Made by a program: the position numbers and the translations under genes. From Armatimonadota bacterium (GTDB lineage Bacteria; Armatimonadota; Zipacnadia; Zipacnadales; JABUFB01): a DNA stretch of 64,000 nt. The stretch covers positions 248,001 to 312,000 of the forward strand of contig JABUFB010000006.1 of the NCBI GenBank assembly GCA_013314775.1, in the 5' to 3' direction. This document shows positions 1 through 8,389 of the stretch, one piece after another. The stretch's first letter is position 1, and each line of letters opens with the position of its first letter. The notes beneath the pieces are model-generated. The model did no database searches. It was not told the origin of the DNA and saw nothing but the letters and a program-made list of their open reading frames with translations.

Positions 1-1
1 C

Positions 2-1309
2 GTCCTGGCCACCACGGAGTCCCACCGGGTCCCGGCGACGATCCTGTCCCGCTGTCAGCGCTTCGATTTCCGTCCGATCCCCGTTGCCAAGGCGGCCGAG
101 GCCCTGGCGATGATTGCCCGGGAGGAGGGTATCGAGGCAGAGCCCGCCGCGCTGGAGGCAATCGCCCGAGCAGGCGAGGGTGCCATGCGCGACGCCGAGA
201 GTATCTTCGACCAGGTGGTGGCGTACACCGAAGGCGCAGTGACCCTCGAGGTCGTCAATACCGTGCTGGGGGTCACGGAGGCCGAGACGCTGGCGGAAGT
301 TGCCGATCTCATGGTCGGGGAAAATGTGCCCGGCGGGTTCGCGCTGGTGGATCGCGTGGTCTCCGCGGGCAAGGACGTCGCCCAGTTGATGGCCGACCTG
401 ACCCTCTACCTGCGAGATTTGCTGCGGATCAGCCTGAACAGCGAGCCCTCGGCCTGGCGGCTTTCGGGCGACGAGGGCCGGGAGCGCATGGTCGCGCAGG
501 CTCGGGCGCTGGGTCCGGATCGGCTGCTGGAGGCCGTGCGGGTCCTTGCAACCGCCCAGAACGAGCTGCGCTCCAGTAATCAGCCGGCGCTTCTCTTGGA
601 ACTAACGGTGACGCGGCTCTGTCAGGCTCCCGAAGCGGCACCTGCACCCCGCAGGCCGGCGCAGGTGTCCCAGGCAAGGCCCCAGGCTGCCACTCCCGGA
701 CCTGCAGGGCAGCCGCTTCATGCCGCCCCGCCGAGACACCAGCCGCGACCGATGCCGCCCATTCAGCCCATTTCGCAGGGCGAGGTATCCCTGCAGGCAC
801 TCCAGGAACACTGGGGAGACGTGCAGGGCGAACTCAAGCGCATGGGTAAGATGCCGGTGACGGCGATCATCAAGGAAGCCATACCGATCAGCTATGCCGA
901 CGGCGTGGTGGTCCTGGGTTTCAGCGACCGTCATGCATTTCACTGCAACCAGGTGCGCGACAAGTACAAGGCAGATGTGGAGATGGCTCTGCAGCGCCTC
1001 TTCGGGCAGGCCATAACCATAGACTGCCGGCTGGGCGAAGTACTGCCCCAGGCCCCGGCGCCCGACCAACCGGTTCAGGCGCCGCCTGTTGCAACGGAAC
1101 CCGCGCCGGTTGAGACCGCTGAGGCCCCGCCGGACGTCTATGAGCAGGAGTATGCTCCTGACCCGACAGAACCGCAAGTGAACCAGGTTGCCGAGCAGAT
1201 TTGTTCGCCGGAGCCTGCCGAAGCGCCACCCCCGCCCACGCTGGATCAGGCGGTGGCCAACACCCTGATGCTGTTCGAAGGCAGCCAGGAAATCGATGGG
1301 GATGAATGA
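2..1309 (+). CDS. dnaX: DNA polymerase III subunit gamma/tau, C-terminal part (5' end outside window)
   Basis: Clamp-loader ATPase subunit that loads the sliding clamp during replication. The reading frame is open from the first bases of the window. It begins inside the AAA+ module with LATTESHRVPATILSRCQRF, the sensor-1 and SRC arginine-finger region typical of DnaX. The lid and collar helices follow (to about visible residue 200), then a Pro/Ala/Gln-rich linker and an acidic tail. About 435 residues are visible. The stop codon directly abuts the YbaB start, and recR follows, which is the classic dnaX-ybaB-recR order. The start codon and Walker A motif lie to the left of the window. Confidence 0.95.
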   Translation, partial: VLATTESHRVPATILSRCQRFDFRPIPVAKAAEALAMIAREEGIEAEPAALEAIARAGEGAMRDAESIFDQVVAYTEGAVTLEVVNTVLGVTEAETLAEVADLMVGENVPGGFALVDRVVSAGKDVAQLMADLTLYLRDLLRISLNSEPSAWRLSGDEGRERMVAQARALGPDRLLEAVRVLATAQNELRSSNQPALLLELTVTRLCQAPEAAPAPRRPAQVSQARPQAATPGPAGQPLHAAPPRHQPRPMPPIQPISQGEVSLQALQEHWGDVQGELKRMGKMPVTAIIKEAIPISYADGVVVLGFSDRHAFHCNQVRDKYKADVEMALQRLFGQAITIDCRLGEVLPQAPAPDQPVQAPPVATEPAPVETAEAPPDVYEQEYAPDPTEPQVNQVAEQICSPEPAEAPPPPTLDQAVANTLMLFEGSQEIDGDE

Positions 1310-1639
1310 ATGAGGAACCCATTGCAGTCCGTGTTCAATAACCAGTTCGCGCAAATCCAGGAGAACATCACCCGCGCCATCGAGGAGCTTGACCGCACGA
1401 CCCTCGAAGGCTCCGCGGGCGGTGGCGCTGTGAAGGTGCAGATTACCGGCTCCGGCGAGGTCCTGTCCGTTGAGATCGCCCCGGCGGCCATGGCCGAAGG
1501 GGACATTGAGCTGCTCCAGGACCTCGTCTGCGCCGCGGTGCGGGACGCGATCCAGAAGGCGCTCGCCCTGAAGAAGGAAAAGCTCGTGGGAGCCACCCCT
1601 TTCGGCGCCCTGGGCCTGGACCTGCCTAACATTTTCTGA
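1310..1639 (+). CDS. YbaB/EbfC family nucleoid-associated protein
   Basis: Small DNA-binding protein (109 aa) that forms dimers with a tweezer-like fold; in other bacteria it binds DNA and is encoded with dnaX and recR. Family signs are the N-terminal amphipathic helix (residues 1-30), the glycine patch and GGAVKVQITGSGEVLSVEI strand segment (about 40-60), and a C-terminal helix rich in Lys and Leu. The start codon follows the dnaX stop without a gap, so translation is probably coupled. Length and context match the family; its precise role here is not known. Confidence 0.9.
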   Translation: MRNPLQSVFNNQFAQIQENITRAIEELDRTTLEGSAGGGAVKVQITGSGEVLSVEIAPAAMAEGDIELLQDLVCAAVRDAIQKALALKKEKLVGATPFGALGLDLPNIF

Positions 1640-1662
1640 TCAAACGCGAAAGAGTACCCACC

Positions 1663-2274
1663 ATGCTTCGCTACGCCGCGCCTCTTGAGCGGGTGGTGCA
1701 GGAGCTCGAGCGTCTGCCGGGCATTGGGCCGAAATCCGCCCAGCGGCTGGCGATGCATCTCATGCGCATGAACCCCCACGATGTGCAGTCCCTCGGCGAG
1801 TCGATCCTTGAGCTCCGCCGGGCGCTGCGCGAGTGCCGCGAGTGCTTCAATTACTCGGTGGACGAACTGTGCCCAATCTGCCAGGACCCGAGGCGTGATC
1901 AATCGGTGTTGAGTGTCGTGGAGCAACCCGGCGATCTCATGGCCCTGGAACGCTCCGGGGAATACCGCGGCCTGTATCACATTCTCGGCGGGGCACTGTC
2001 GCCACTGGACGGCACAGGGCACGAGGACCTGCATATCGACGCCCTGCTGCAGCGGATTATGCGGCTGCAGCCTGTCGAGGTGATCCTCGCCACGAGTCCC
2101 ACCGTGGACGGGGACGCCACGGCCGAGTATCTGCGCAAGCTGATCGAGGGGCTTCCACTTCAGGTGACGGTGACGCGCATCGCCCAGGGCCTGCCCATGG
2201 GCGGAGATCTGGATTACGCCGATCAGGTGACAATTGCCCGGGCTCTGCGGGGCAGACGTCCCATGGGAGACTGA
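1663..2274 (+). CDS. recR: Recombination mediator protein RecR
   Basis: Works with RecF/RecO to load RecA onto gapped DNA. The protein has the usual RecR length (203 aa) and order: helix-hairpin-helix LPGIGPKSAQRLAMHLM near residues 18-34, a four-cysteine zinc site (CRECF...CPIC, about 57-75), a Toprim domain starting at VLSVVEQPGDL with the EYRGLYHILGG segment, and a C-terminal Walker-B-like tail. It follows the YbaB gene by 23 bases, and recF lies in the same window at 40-41 kb. Confidence 0.96.
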   Translation: MLRYAAPLERVVQELERLPGIGPKSAQRLAMHLMRMNPHDVQSLGESILELRRALRECRECFNYSVDELCPICQDPRRDQSVLSVVEQPGDLMALERSGEYRGLYHILGGALSPLDGTGHEDLHIDALLQRIMRLQPVEVILATSPTVDGDATAEYLRKLIEGLPLQVTVTRIAQGLPMGGDLDYADQVTIARALRGRRPMGD

Positions 2275-2276
2275 CT

Positions 2277-2726
2277 ATGGCTGGATACGCGCCCGCGGGC
2301 CTCAAGGAAAAGGCTCATATCGCAATCGACCGTATCAATGCCGCACGGGAGGCCGGCTCTGGGCGGTTTCCCGTGCACGAGCTGATCCACCTGTTCGAAT
2401 TGAAACTACCGCCTGATCTTGAGCGCGACCTGTTGAAACGCGGCGACCTGGAGTTCCTCTTCCCCGAGGGCTCGAAGGGCAGCTTCAGCAATTCGGGAAC
2501 GCCGCTTTCACTGCCATACGGGCCGGGCAAGCTCCTGTTTCCGCGCGAGGTCGGCGGGCAGGCGCATTGCGATCCCGACGCGCTGCACATGATCTTCGAT
2601 CAGTCCCGGACGATGTTGGCGAAGGCGCTGTTCCTGGAGGTCAAACTCTTGCGGATCGAGATTTCGCGGCGGCACGTTGCGGTGCGCCTGACTGGCGGCC
2701 TGTTCGACATGGAGTTCGAGTTCTGA
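2277..2726 (+). CDS. Hypothetical protein in the dnaX-recR cluster
   Basis: A 149-residue protein starting two bases after the recR stop, so probably the last gene of the cluster. No signal peptide or membrane segment is visible. The N-terminal half is helical and charged; the middle has a Pro/Gly-rich stretch (PLSLPYGPGKLLFP) and a lone His-Cys (AHCDPDALH). The C-terminal half alternates hydrophobic and charged residues like beta strands and ends in FDMEFEF. I do not recognise the family. The tight spacing suggests co-expression with recR but does not prove a recombination role. Confidence 0.7.
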   Translation: MAGYAPAGLKEKAHIAIDRINAAREAGSGRFPVHELIHLFELKLPPDLERDLLKRGDLEFLFPEGSKGSFSNSGTPLSLPYGPGKLLFPREVGGQAHCDPDALHMIFDQSRTMLAKALFLEVKLLRIEISRRHVAVRLTGGLFDMEFEF

Positions 2727-2947
2727 GGCTAGAGGGAAGCGAGGCTCTTGGGGGCTGGCATCCGACTCCAAGCCTGGCCCGAAGGCAGTTCCTGTGCCCA
2801 ATGCGCTCTCAAGATTGCCTGGGAAGCGTGGACAGGCGCCCGGTTCGCGAAGGACACAGGAACGCGACGTCGGGTCCTGCCTCGTGAAGCGCGCAGCCGC
2901 TCTTTGTTTAGCAGCGTCTTCCAACGCCCGCTTCCTGCAAATACCCC

Positions 2948-2976
2948 TTCAAAAGTCGCTGCCCAGAGTGTATGAT
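2948..2976 (+). promoter_or_regulatory. Sigma-70-type promoter of the por operon
   Basis: TTCAAA (-35) and TATGAT (-10) separated by 17 bases. This would start transcription near 2983 and give a leader of about 168 bases before the gamma-subunit gene, containing a terminator-like hairpin. Confidence 0.55.
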
Positions 2977-2997
2977 AGTATGGTAAGCTGTAGGGCC

Positions 2998-3044
2998 GCC
3001 CGCTGCCCCTGTCTTCGGCTTGCCCAGGGGCGAGCGGGCCTTTT
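2998..3044 (+). terminator. Terminator-like leader hairpin upstream of porC
   Basis: GCCCGCTGCCCCTG pairs with CAGGGGC-G-AGCGGGC (14 pairs, one bulged G), followed by CTTTT. It sits between the promoter and the first gene of the operon, so it could act as an attenuator. No alternative antiterminator pairing was worked out. Confidence 0.5.
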
Positions 3045-3150
3045 CGCGTGGGCGCCCGGCGGCAGGTCCGGCGGCTCACGGATTGCATCATCAGGCTATC
3101 GGTTCAACGCGAGACCGGCGAGCCTCGCCGGTCAGCACAGGAGGAAGAGC

Positions 3151-3723
3151 ATGGCAAAACTGAATGAGGTACGCTGGCACGGAAGGGGTGGACAGGGCGC
3201 GAAGACGGCCAGCTACATCCTCGCGATCGCCGCGGCTGAGGACGGCTGGAACGTACAGGCCTTCCCGGAATACGGGGCCGAGCGTCGCGGTGCGCCCATG
3301 AAGTCGTATGTGCGGATTTCGGATGAACCCATCAGGCTGCGCTGCGCCGTGCTGCACCCGCAGGTCGTGGTGGTGCTCGACTCAACGCTCCTCGGAAGCG
3401 AGAACGTGACGGACGGCGTTCCCGACGGCGGCATCGTCATCGTGAACACGGGCGACTCCCCTGAGGAAGTGCGCGCGAAGATCGCAAAGCAGAACATCCA
3501 GGTCTGCACCGTGAACGCCACGCAGATATCCCTGGACACCGTGGGGCGCGACATTCCCAACACGCCCATGCTGGGCGCGCTTGCGAAGGTCAGCGACCTG
3601 GTGACCGTCGAGGGCGCGAAGGCTGCGGTGCGCAAGCAGCTGGGCACGAAGCTCTCTGAAGCCGTCCTCGAGGGCAACATGCAGGCGATCACCCGGGCCA
3701 ACGAGGAGGTTCAGGTAGGATGA
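3151..3723 (+). CDS. porC: 2-oxoacid:ferredoxin oxidoreductase, gamma subunit
   Basis: Gamma subunit (190 aa) of a four-subunit pyruvate/2-oxoacid:ferredoxin oxidoreductase that makes acyl-CoA, CO2 and reduced ferredoxin. The family signature WHGRGGQGAKTASYILA lies near the start, followed by FPEYGAERRGAPMKSYVRIS. The chosen ATG has a GGAGGAAG ribosome site seven bases upstream; the open frame extends further 5' but that part is leader sequence. The stop overlaps the start of the ferredoxin-like delta subunit by four bases. Substrate (pyruvate or a branched-chain oxoacid) cannot be settled from sequence alone. Confidence 0.93.
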   Translation: MAKLNEVRWHGRGGQGAKTASYILAIAAAEDGWNVQAFPEYGAERRGAPMKSYVRISDEPIRLRCAVLHPQVVVVLDSTLLGSENVTDGVPDGGIVIVNTGDSPEEVRAKIAKQNIQVCTVNATQISLDTVGRDIPNTPMLGALAKVSDLVTVEGAKAAVRKQLGTKLSEAVLEGNMQAITRANEEVQVG

Positions 3724-4040
3724 GCGACCGCGTCTATTCCAAGACCGCAGGCTGGCAGGACATGGCGGCCGGCGGCGTGATCCCCCAGGCGGGGAACGCC
3801 GAGGAGTACGCGACAGGCGGCTGGCGCACTTTCCGCCCCGTCCGCGACGACGAAAAATGCATCGACTGTCTCCAGTGCTGGATCTACTGCCCCGACAACG
3901 CGATCAAGGTCATCGATCAGAAGGTCAGTGGAATCCCGTACGACCTGGTTCACTGCAAAGGCTGCGGCGTGTGTGCAGCCATCTGCCCCGTGAAGTGCAT
4001 CGAGATGAAGCCTGAGACCGACTTCGAGGACGAAAACTAG
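3720..4040 (+). CDS. porD: 2-oxoacid:ferredoxin oxidoreductase, delta (ferredoxin) subunit
   Basis: A 106-residue 2[4Fe-4S] ferredoxin-like subunit that relays electrons from the catalytic core. Two cluster motifs are clear: CIDCLQCWIYCP (about 43-54) and CKGCGVCAAICP (about 80-91). The N-terminal 40 residues, including GWRTFRPV, match the extension found in PorD proteins. ATGA overlap with the gamma subunit indicates translational coupling. It is followed by a 74-base gap with an AGGAGG-type site before porA. Confidence 0.93.
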   Translation: MSDRVYSKTAGWQDMAAGGVIPQAGNAEEYATGGWRTFRPVRDDEKCIDCLQCWIYCPDNAIKVIDQKVSGIPYDLVHCKGCGVCAAICPVKCIEMKPETDFEDEN

Positions 4041-4114
4041 GCCGCCGCGCCGGGCGAGAGACTCGAACCGAGCCGAGCGCCCGGGCTGCCGGTTTCAAGA
4101 CAGGAGGAAACGCA

Positions 4115-5296
4115 ATGGGTAAGGTCATGCCGCTCGAAGGCAATAACGCGATTGCCGAAGCGATGCGGCAAATCAACCCCGACGTCGTGGCGGCCTATCC
4201 GATCACGCCGTCGACCGAGATCGTACAGACTTTCGCGAAGTTCGTCGCCGACGGCAAGGTGACGACGAACTTCGTCGCCGTGGAGAGCGAGCATTCGGCC
4301 ATGAGCGCCTGCACCGCCGCAGCGGCTGCAGGTGGCCGGGTCATGAACGCCACCAGCGCCAACGGTCTTGCGCTCATGTGGGAGATTCTCTACATCACTG
4401 CCTCCCTGCGCCAGCCCGTAGTGCTCAATCTGGTCAACCGCGCCCTGTCCGGGAACATCAATATTCACTGCGACCATTCCGACGGCATGGGCGCTCGTGA
4501 CAGCGGCTGGATCCAGATCTACGGCGAGAACGCCCAGGAGGGCTACGACAACTGCATTCAGTGCGTTGCCATCTCCGAGCGTGAGGATGTCCGCCTGCCC
4601 TCGATGAACTGCATCGACGGCTTCTTCGTTAGCCACGCCTACGAAATGGTGGAGGTCGAAGAGGACGCGGCGGTGCAGGAATGGATCGGCCCGTACAAGC
4701 CCGTCCGGCCGCTGCTGGACATCAAGAACCCCTATACTGTGGGTCCGTTGGACCTGTGGGACTACTACTTCGAGCACAAGCGCAATCAGCTCAGCGCCTA
4801 CCCGAATGCCAAGGAAGCGATCATCGAAGAGGGCAAACGCTTCGGCCAGGCCTTCGGACGCGAGTACGGACTGATGGAGTGCGTTGATCTTGAGGACGCC
4901 GAGGTCGCCGTCGTGGCTCTTGGCTCCACCGCCGGCATGTGCAAGGACGTCGTGGCGGACCTCCGCTCCAAGGGTGTCAAGGCCGGGCTGCTGAAGCTCC
5001 GGGTCTTCCGCCCCTTCCCGGATGCGGAGATCGTCGCGGCGCTGCGCAACTGCAAGGCTGTCGCGGTCTTTGACCGTGCGGCTTCCTACGGCGCAAGCTA
5101 CGGCCCGCTGTACTCGGAAGTCGCCGCTGCGATGTACACTCGCGGCGCCAACGTTCCGTGCGTCAATATCATCTACGGTCTTGGCGGGCGCGAGATTCGC
5201 CCCGATCAGATCGCCGATGTGTACGGCAAGCTCAATGACATCAAAACCACCGGCCAGCCGGCAGACCCCGTGTCCTACGTGGGCGTCCGCGGGTAA
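4115..5296 (+). CDS. porA: 2-oxoacid:ferredoxin oxidoreductase, alpha subunit
   Basis: Alpha subunit (393 aa) carrying the pyrimidine-side thiamine-diphosphate domain. It contains AAYPITPSTEIV near residue 28, the VESEHSAMSACTAAAAAG segment around 50-70, and the transketolase C-terminal-like region (VVALGSTAGMCKDVV, about residue 267). A strong ribosome site (CAGGAGGAAACGC) precedes the ATG. The length fits PorA of the four-subunit Thermotoga/archaeal type rather than the single-chain enzyme. Overlapping minus-strand open frames are compositional shadows. Confidence 0.94.
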   Translation: MGKVMPLEGNNAIAEAMRQINPDVVAAYPITPSTEIVQTFAKFVADGKVTTNFVAVESEHSAMSACTAAAAAGGRVMNATSANGLALMWEILYITASLRQPVVLNLVNRALSGNINIHCDHSDGMGARDSGWIQIYGENAQEGYDNCIQCVAISEREDVRLPSMNCIDGFFVSHAYEMVEVEEDAAVQEWIGPYKPVRPLLDIKNPYTVGPLDLWDYYFEHKRNQLSAYPNAKEAIIEEGKRFGQAFGREYGLMECVDLEDAEVAVVALGSTAGMCKDVVADLRSKGVKAGLLKLRVFRPFPDAEIVAALRNCKAVAVFDRAASYGASYGPLYSEVAAAMYTRGANVPCVNIIYGLGGREIRPDQIADVYGKLNDIKTTGQPADPVSYVGVRG

Positions 5297-5312
5297 GGAG
5301 GGCGAGAAACAG

Positions 5313-6248
5313 ATGCCTAAGAACCTCAAGCAGTTGTCGGAAAGCCCCGTGCGCCTGACTGGTGGCCACCGGCTGTGCCCCGGCTGCGGCGAGCCCATCG
5401 CCGTCCGCCAGATCCTCATGGCCACCGAGGACCCGGTCCTGGTTGCAAATGCCACGGGCTGCCTTGAAGTGTCTACGACCATCTTCCCGTATACCGCGTG
5501 GAATGTGCCGTGGATCCACATCGCCTTCGAGAATGCGGCGGCCGCTGCCTCCGGGCTCGAAGCGATGTACGTGTCCCTAAAGAACCAGGGCAAGATCGAC
5601 CCCGATCAGAACTACAAGTTCGTCGCCTTTGCCGGCGACGGCGGCACCTATGACATCGGCTTCCAGGCCCTTTCCGGAGCCGTTGAGCGCCGCCACAGCT
5701 TCGTGTACGTCTGTCTGAACAACCAGGCGTACATGAACACCGGCGTGCAGCGGTCCAGCGCGTCGCCTCTTGGCGCACACACAACCACCAGTCCCGCCGG
5801 ACGCGTCATCCCCGGCAAGACCATGGTGCAGAAGGACCTGACCGAGTGCATGGTTGCCCACGACATGCCGTATGTGGCCCAGAGCATCCCCGGCCGCTGG
5901 CGCGATCTCGTGGGCAAGGCCGAGAAAGCCTTCGCCACCGAAGGCCCAAGCTTCATCAACGTGCTCACACCCTGCCCGCTGGGCTGGCTTTGCGATCCGT
6001 CCGAGACCGTCGATATCTCCATGCTCGCGGCTGACACCTGCATCTGGCCGCTGTATGAGGTGGAGAACGGCGAGTACAAGATCACATACAAACCCAAGGA
6101 GAAGAAGCCGGTTGAGGAGTTCCTCAAGCGGCAGGGGCGCTTCAAGCACCTGTTCAAGGGCGAGGATGGCGCCGAGATCATCAAGGGCATCCAGGAGTAC
6201 ACCGACCGCAAGTGGGAGGCGCTCTTGAAGAAAGCCGGCGAGGCCTAA
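5313..6248 (+). CDS. porB: 2-oxoacid:ferredoxin oxidoreductase, beta subunit
   Basis: Beta subunit (311 aa) that binds thiamine diphosphate and the proximal [4Fe-4S] cluster. Visible motifs are LCPGCGEP (about 23-30) and ATGCLEVSTT, which supply cluster cysteines, and the ThDP motif GDGGTYDIGF followed by CLNNQAYMNTG. The start is the ATG after GGAGGGCGAG, because the protein then opens as PorB proteins do. The longer frame upstream overlaps porA and is not family-like. An intrinsic terminator follows, closing the gamma-delta-alpha-beta operon. Confidence 0.93.
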   Translation: MPKNLKQLSESPVRLTGGHRLCPGCGEPIAVRQILMATEDPVLVANATGCLEVSTTIFPYTAWNVPWIHIAFENAAAAASGLEAMYVSLKNQGKIDPDQNYKFVAFAGDGGTYDIGFQALSGAVERRHSFVYVCLNNQAYMNTGVQRSSASPLGAHTTTSPAGRVIPGKTMVQKDLTECMVAHDMPYVAQSIPGRWRDLVGKAEKAFATEGPSFINVLTPCPLGWLCDPSETVDISMLAADTCIWPLYEVENGEYKITYKPKEKKPVEEFLKRQGRFKHLFKGEDGAEIIKGIQEYTDRKWEALLKKAGEA

Positions 6249-6295
6249 CCCTCCGCCGCGGCCTGTAGTTGCAGGCCCCGATGGACTGCGAGTCA

Positions 6296-6328
6296 AGCTC
6301 CGCGGGCCGTGCGGTCCGCGGAGCTTTT
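6296..6328 (+). terminator. Intrinsic terminator after porB
   Basis: AGCTCCGCGG pairs perfectly with CCGCGGAGCT around a 10-base loop, ending in TTTT. It lies 47 bases after the porB stop and before the next gene's ribosome site. Confidence 0.75.
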
Positions 6329-6367
6329 CGCATGCCCCACAGATACGACCGAGGAAGGAGCCGCGAG

Positions 6368-7633
6368 ATGGCTCAGCATGTGACCCTTCCCGCCGTTGAT
6401 GTGCCCGTGGTCGAAGAAGTGGATGTCCTCGTGTGCGGTGGTGGACCGGCGGGGACTGCCGCCGCATACGCCGCCGCGAAACTCGGGGCGCGGACCCTGC
6501 TCGTAGAGCGTTACAACTGCCTGGGCGGCCTCGCGACCGGCGGCCTCGTTCTCGTCATCCCGCGATTCCGTGATTCCGGACGACAGATCATCGGCGGCAT
6601 CGGCCTCGAGTTCCGCGATCGCCTGCTCCACGAGGGCGAGGCGGTGATGCGCAGCTCTGAGGAGAGCTCCTGGTACTTCGACCCCGAGGGCATGAAGTCT
6701 GTCTCCGTGGACCTCTTGCGTGAAGCCAGGGCTGAGATCCTCCTGCACAGCTGGTGCTCCGACGTGGTCATGCAGGATGGGAAGATCGACGCGGTGGTTG
6801 CCGTCTCCAAGGCGGGCAAGCAGGCTTTCCGAGCCAAGATGCTCGTAGACACCACGGGCGATCTCGATCTCGGCCATGCCGCCGGCGCGGAGTTCGAGAA
6901 GTCGGACTTCGGCATCGGCGTCTGCTTCCGTCTCGGCGGAGTCGATGTCCCGAAATGGCAGCAGGCCCGTCGTGAGGACGCCCAGCGGATCTCCGAACTG
7001 CACGAGCGTATCCGTGTCGCCGGCGGCTGGGAGGGCTTCCTGGGGTTGAGTCCCATGGCCTGCGAGAAGACCCAGGCGGGGGTTGTCTGGGGCAATAACC
7101 AGGTGGTCACTACCGGCGACGCGCTGGACCCGTGGGAACTCACGCGCATCGAGATGAAAGGACGCGACGCTACGCGCACTGCGGTGAAGATGCTGCGCGA
7201 GGAGATGCCGGGCTTTGAGCACTGCTGGCTCATTGACATCGCACCACAGATCGGGGTGCGCTACAGCCGCCGGCTTATGGGCAGTTACGTGATCACCGGC
7301 AAGGACGCTGCGGAGTACGACTTCCGGCATCCTGACTCGGTGGCGCGGGGCAATGACTTCCGCAAGGAGGGTATCGCCTTCGACATCCCGCGGCAATCGC
7401 TGGTGAGCCGCAATGTGCCGAACCTTCTCTCTGCGGGGCGCAGCCTGTCCTGCGATCACGAGGCGCAGGAGCCGATGCGCGAGATCCATGTCTGCTGGAC
7501 TTCCGGGCAGGGCGCGGGGGTTGTGGCGGCGCTCGCGGCCGACCGGAACATGAACCCGGCGGAAGTGCCGATAGAAGACATTCGCAAGGAGCTTATCAGA
7601 CAGGGCGCAGTCGTCGGCGGGCCCGAACAATAG
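6368..7633 (+). CDS. FAD-dependent oxidoreductase (FAD_oxidored family)
   Basis: A 421-residue flavoprotein with an N-terminal Rossmann dinucleotide site (DVLVCGGGPAGTAAAYAA, about 18-35) and the family motif YNCLGGLATGGLV (about 50-62). A second glycine pattern near the C-terminus (LLSAGRSLSCDHEAQEPMR) is typical of the FAD-binding tail of this PF12831-like group. The GAGGAAGGAG site upstream supports this ATG. Substrate is unknown; such enzymes are frequent in carbohydrate-degrading lineages. A pseudopilin gene follows 11 bases later. Confidence 0.82.
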   Translation: MAQHVTLPAVDVPVVEEVDVLVCGGGPAGTAAAYAAAKLGARTLLVERYNCLGGLATGGLVLVIPRFRDSGRQIIGGIGLEFRDRLLHEGEAVMRSSEESSWYFDPEGMKSVSVDLLREARAEILLHSWCSDVVMQDGKIDAVVAVSKAGKQAFRAKMLVDTTGDLDLGHAAGAEFEKSDFGIGVCFRLGGVDVPKWQQARREDAQRISELHERIRVAGGWEGFLGLSPMACEKTQAGVVWGNNQVVTTGDALDPWELTRIEMKGRDATRTAVKMLREEMPGFEHCWLIDIAPQIGVRYSRRLMGSYVITGKDAAEYDFRHPDSVARGNDFRKEGIAFDIPRQSLVSRNVPNLLSAGRSLSCDHEAQEPMREIHVCWTSGQGAGVVAALAADRNMNPAEVPIEDIRKELIRQGAVVGGPEQ

Positions 7634-7644
7634 GGGAAGACACT

Positions 7645-8370
7645 GTGAGCCGCACGGGAACAGGTTTCACATTGACGGAGCTCCTGGTGGTGCTGGCGAT
7701 CATCAGCCTTCTGGTGTCGCTGCTGATTCCCGTGGTCTCGAGGGCGCGCAACTTGGCGCAGAGGACCACCTGCATGTCCAATCTGCGGCAGATCGGCACC
7801 GCTTTCGCGATGTATATGACGGACTATGACGACTGTTTTCCTAACGCCGACGACCCGGCCCTGTGGATGGGCAGGCGCTGGCGCTGGCCGCTGGCTACCT
7901 ACCTGTACCAGGGACTGCGCCGCGATCCGGCAGCGCCCAACGACCCGAACCGCTCGGTGAAAGTCAGCGCCAACATTCTCGTCTGTCCCAGCGATCCGCT
8001 GGCGCCGGAGCGATGGGATCATACATCGTACGCATACAGTGCAGCGTTCTATCACACACCCGCCCAGGTGAATGTGATGACGACCACCGACCTGTACGGC
8101 CCGGGCAGTCCTCCATGCGTGACCCAGTCTCTTGCGGGCGTGGTGTTTCCGGCTCAGAAGGTGCTGGTGGCCGAATGGCTGGCTCCCCATTCGCAGGTGA
8201 TGGACGGGTGGTGGCAGTGGGACGGGGCGCGCAATTATCTCTTCGTCGATGGACACGCGAAATACCTGGCTGCGTCTTCCCTGCGACCCGCTGTGACGGG
8301 TCTTCCCGACCCGAATCTGACAAGAGACGGGATTGCCGGTTTCGATGTATACGCCGGGCCCACTCCGTGA
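7645..8370 (+). CDS. Prepilin-type N-terminal cleavage/methylation protein (pseudopilin-like)
   Basis: A 241-residue protein with a GTG start and a type IV prepilin leader: MSRTGTG is followed by FTLTELLVVLAIISLLVSLL, with Gly7/Phe8 as the predicted cleavage site and Glu at position +5 of the mature protein. A short hydrophobic helix and a CMSNLRQIGTAF segment follow, as in PVC/Armatimonadota-type pseudopilins. The C-terminus carries NYLFVDGHAKYL, which corresponds to the H-X9-DG processing-associated motif, but the histidine position is a tryptophan here. Likely exported to the cell envelope; partners are not visible nearby. Confidence 0.85.
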   Translation: MSRTGTGFTLTELLVVLAIISLLVSLLIPVVSRARNLAQRTTCMSNLRQIGTAFAMYMTDYDDCFPNADDPALWMGRRWRWPLATYLYQGLRRDPAAPNDPNRSVKVSANILVCPSDPLAPERWDHTSYAYSAAFYHTPAQVNVMTTTDLYGPGSPPCVTQSLAGVVFPAQKVLVAEWLAPHSQVMDGWWQWDGARNYLFVDGHAKYLAASSLRPAVTGLPDPNLTRDGIAGFDVYAGPTP

Positions 8371-8389
8371 CAAGGAGATGCTGAAACGG

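Larger units (their letters stand above)
2727..3150. other. Non-coding gap before the por operon
   Basis: I find no convincing gene in these 424 bases. The stretch holds a sigma-70-type promoter and a strong leader hairpin (annotated separately) that precede the ferredoxin oxidoreductase operon. An open frame through it runs in phase into the downstream gamma subunit, but it has no family-like sequence before the well-placed start at 3151. Confidence 0.6.

Noticed and set aside
4037-5593. 518-codon minus-strand open frame opposite porA
   Set aside because: It is antisense to porA and porB, both of which carry complete family motifs.
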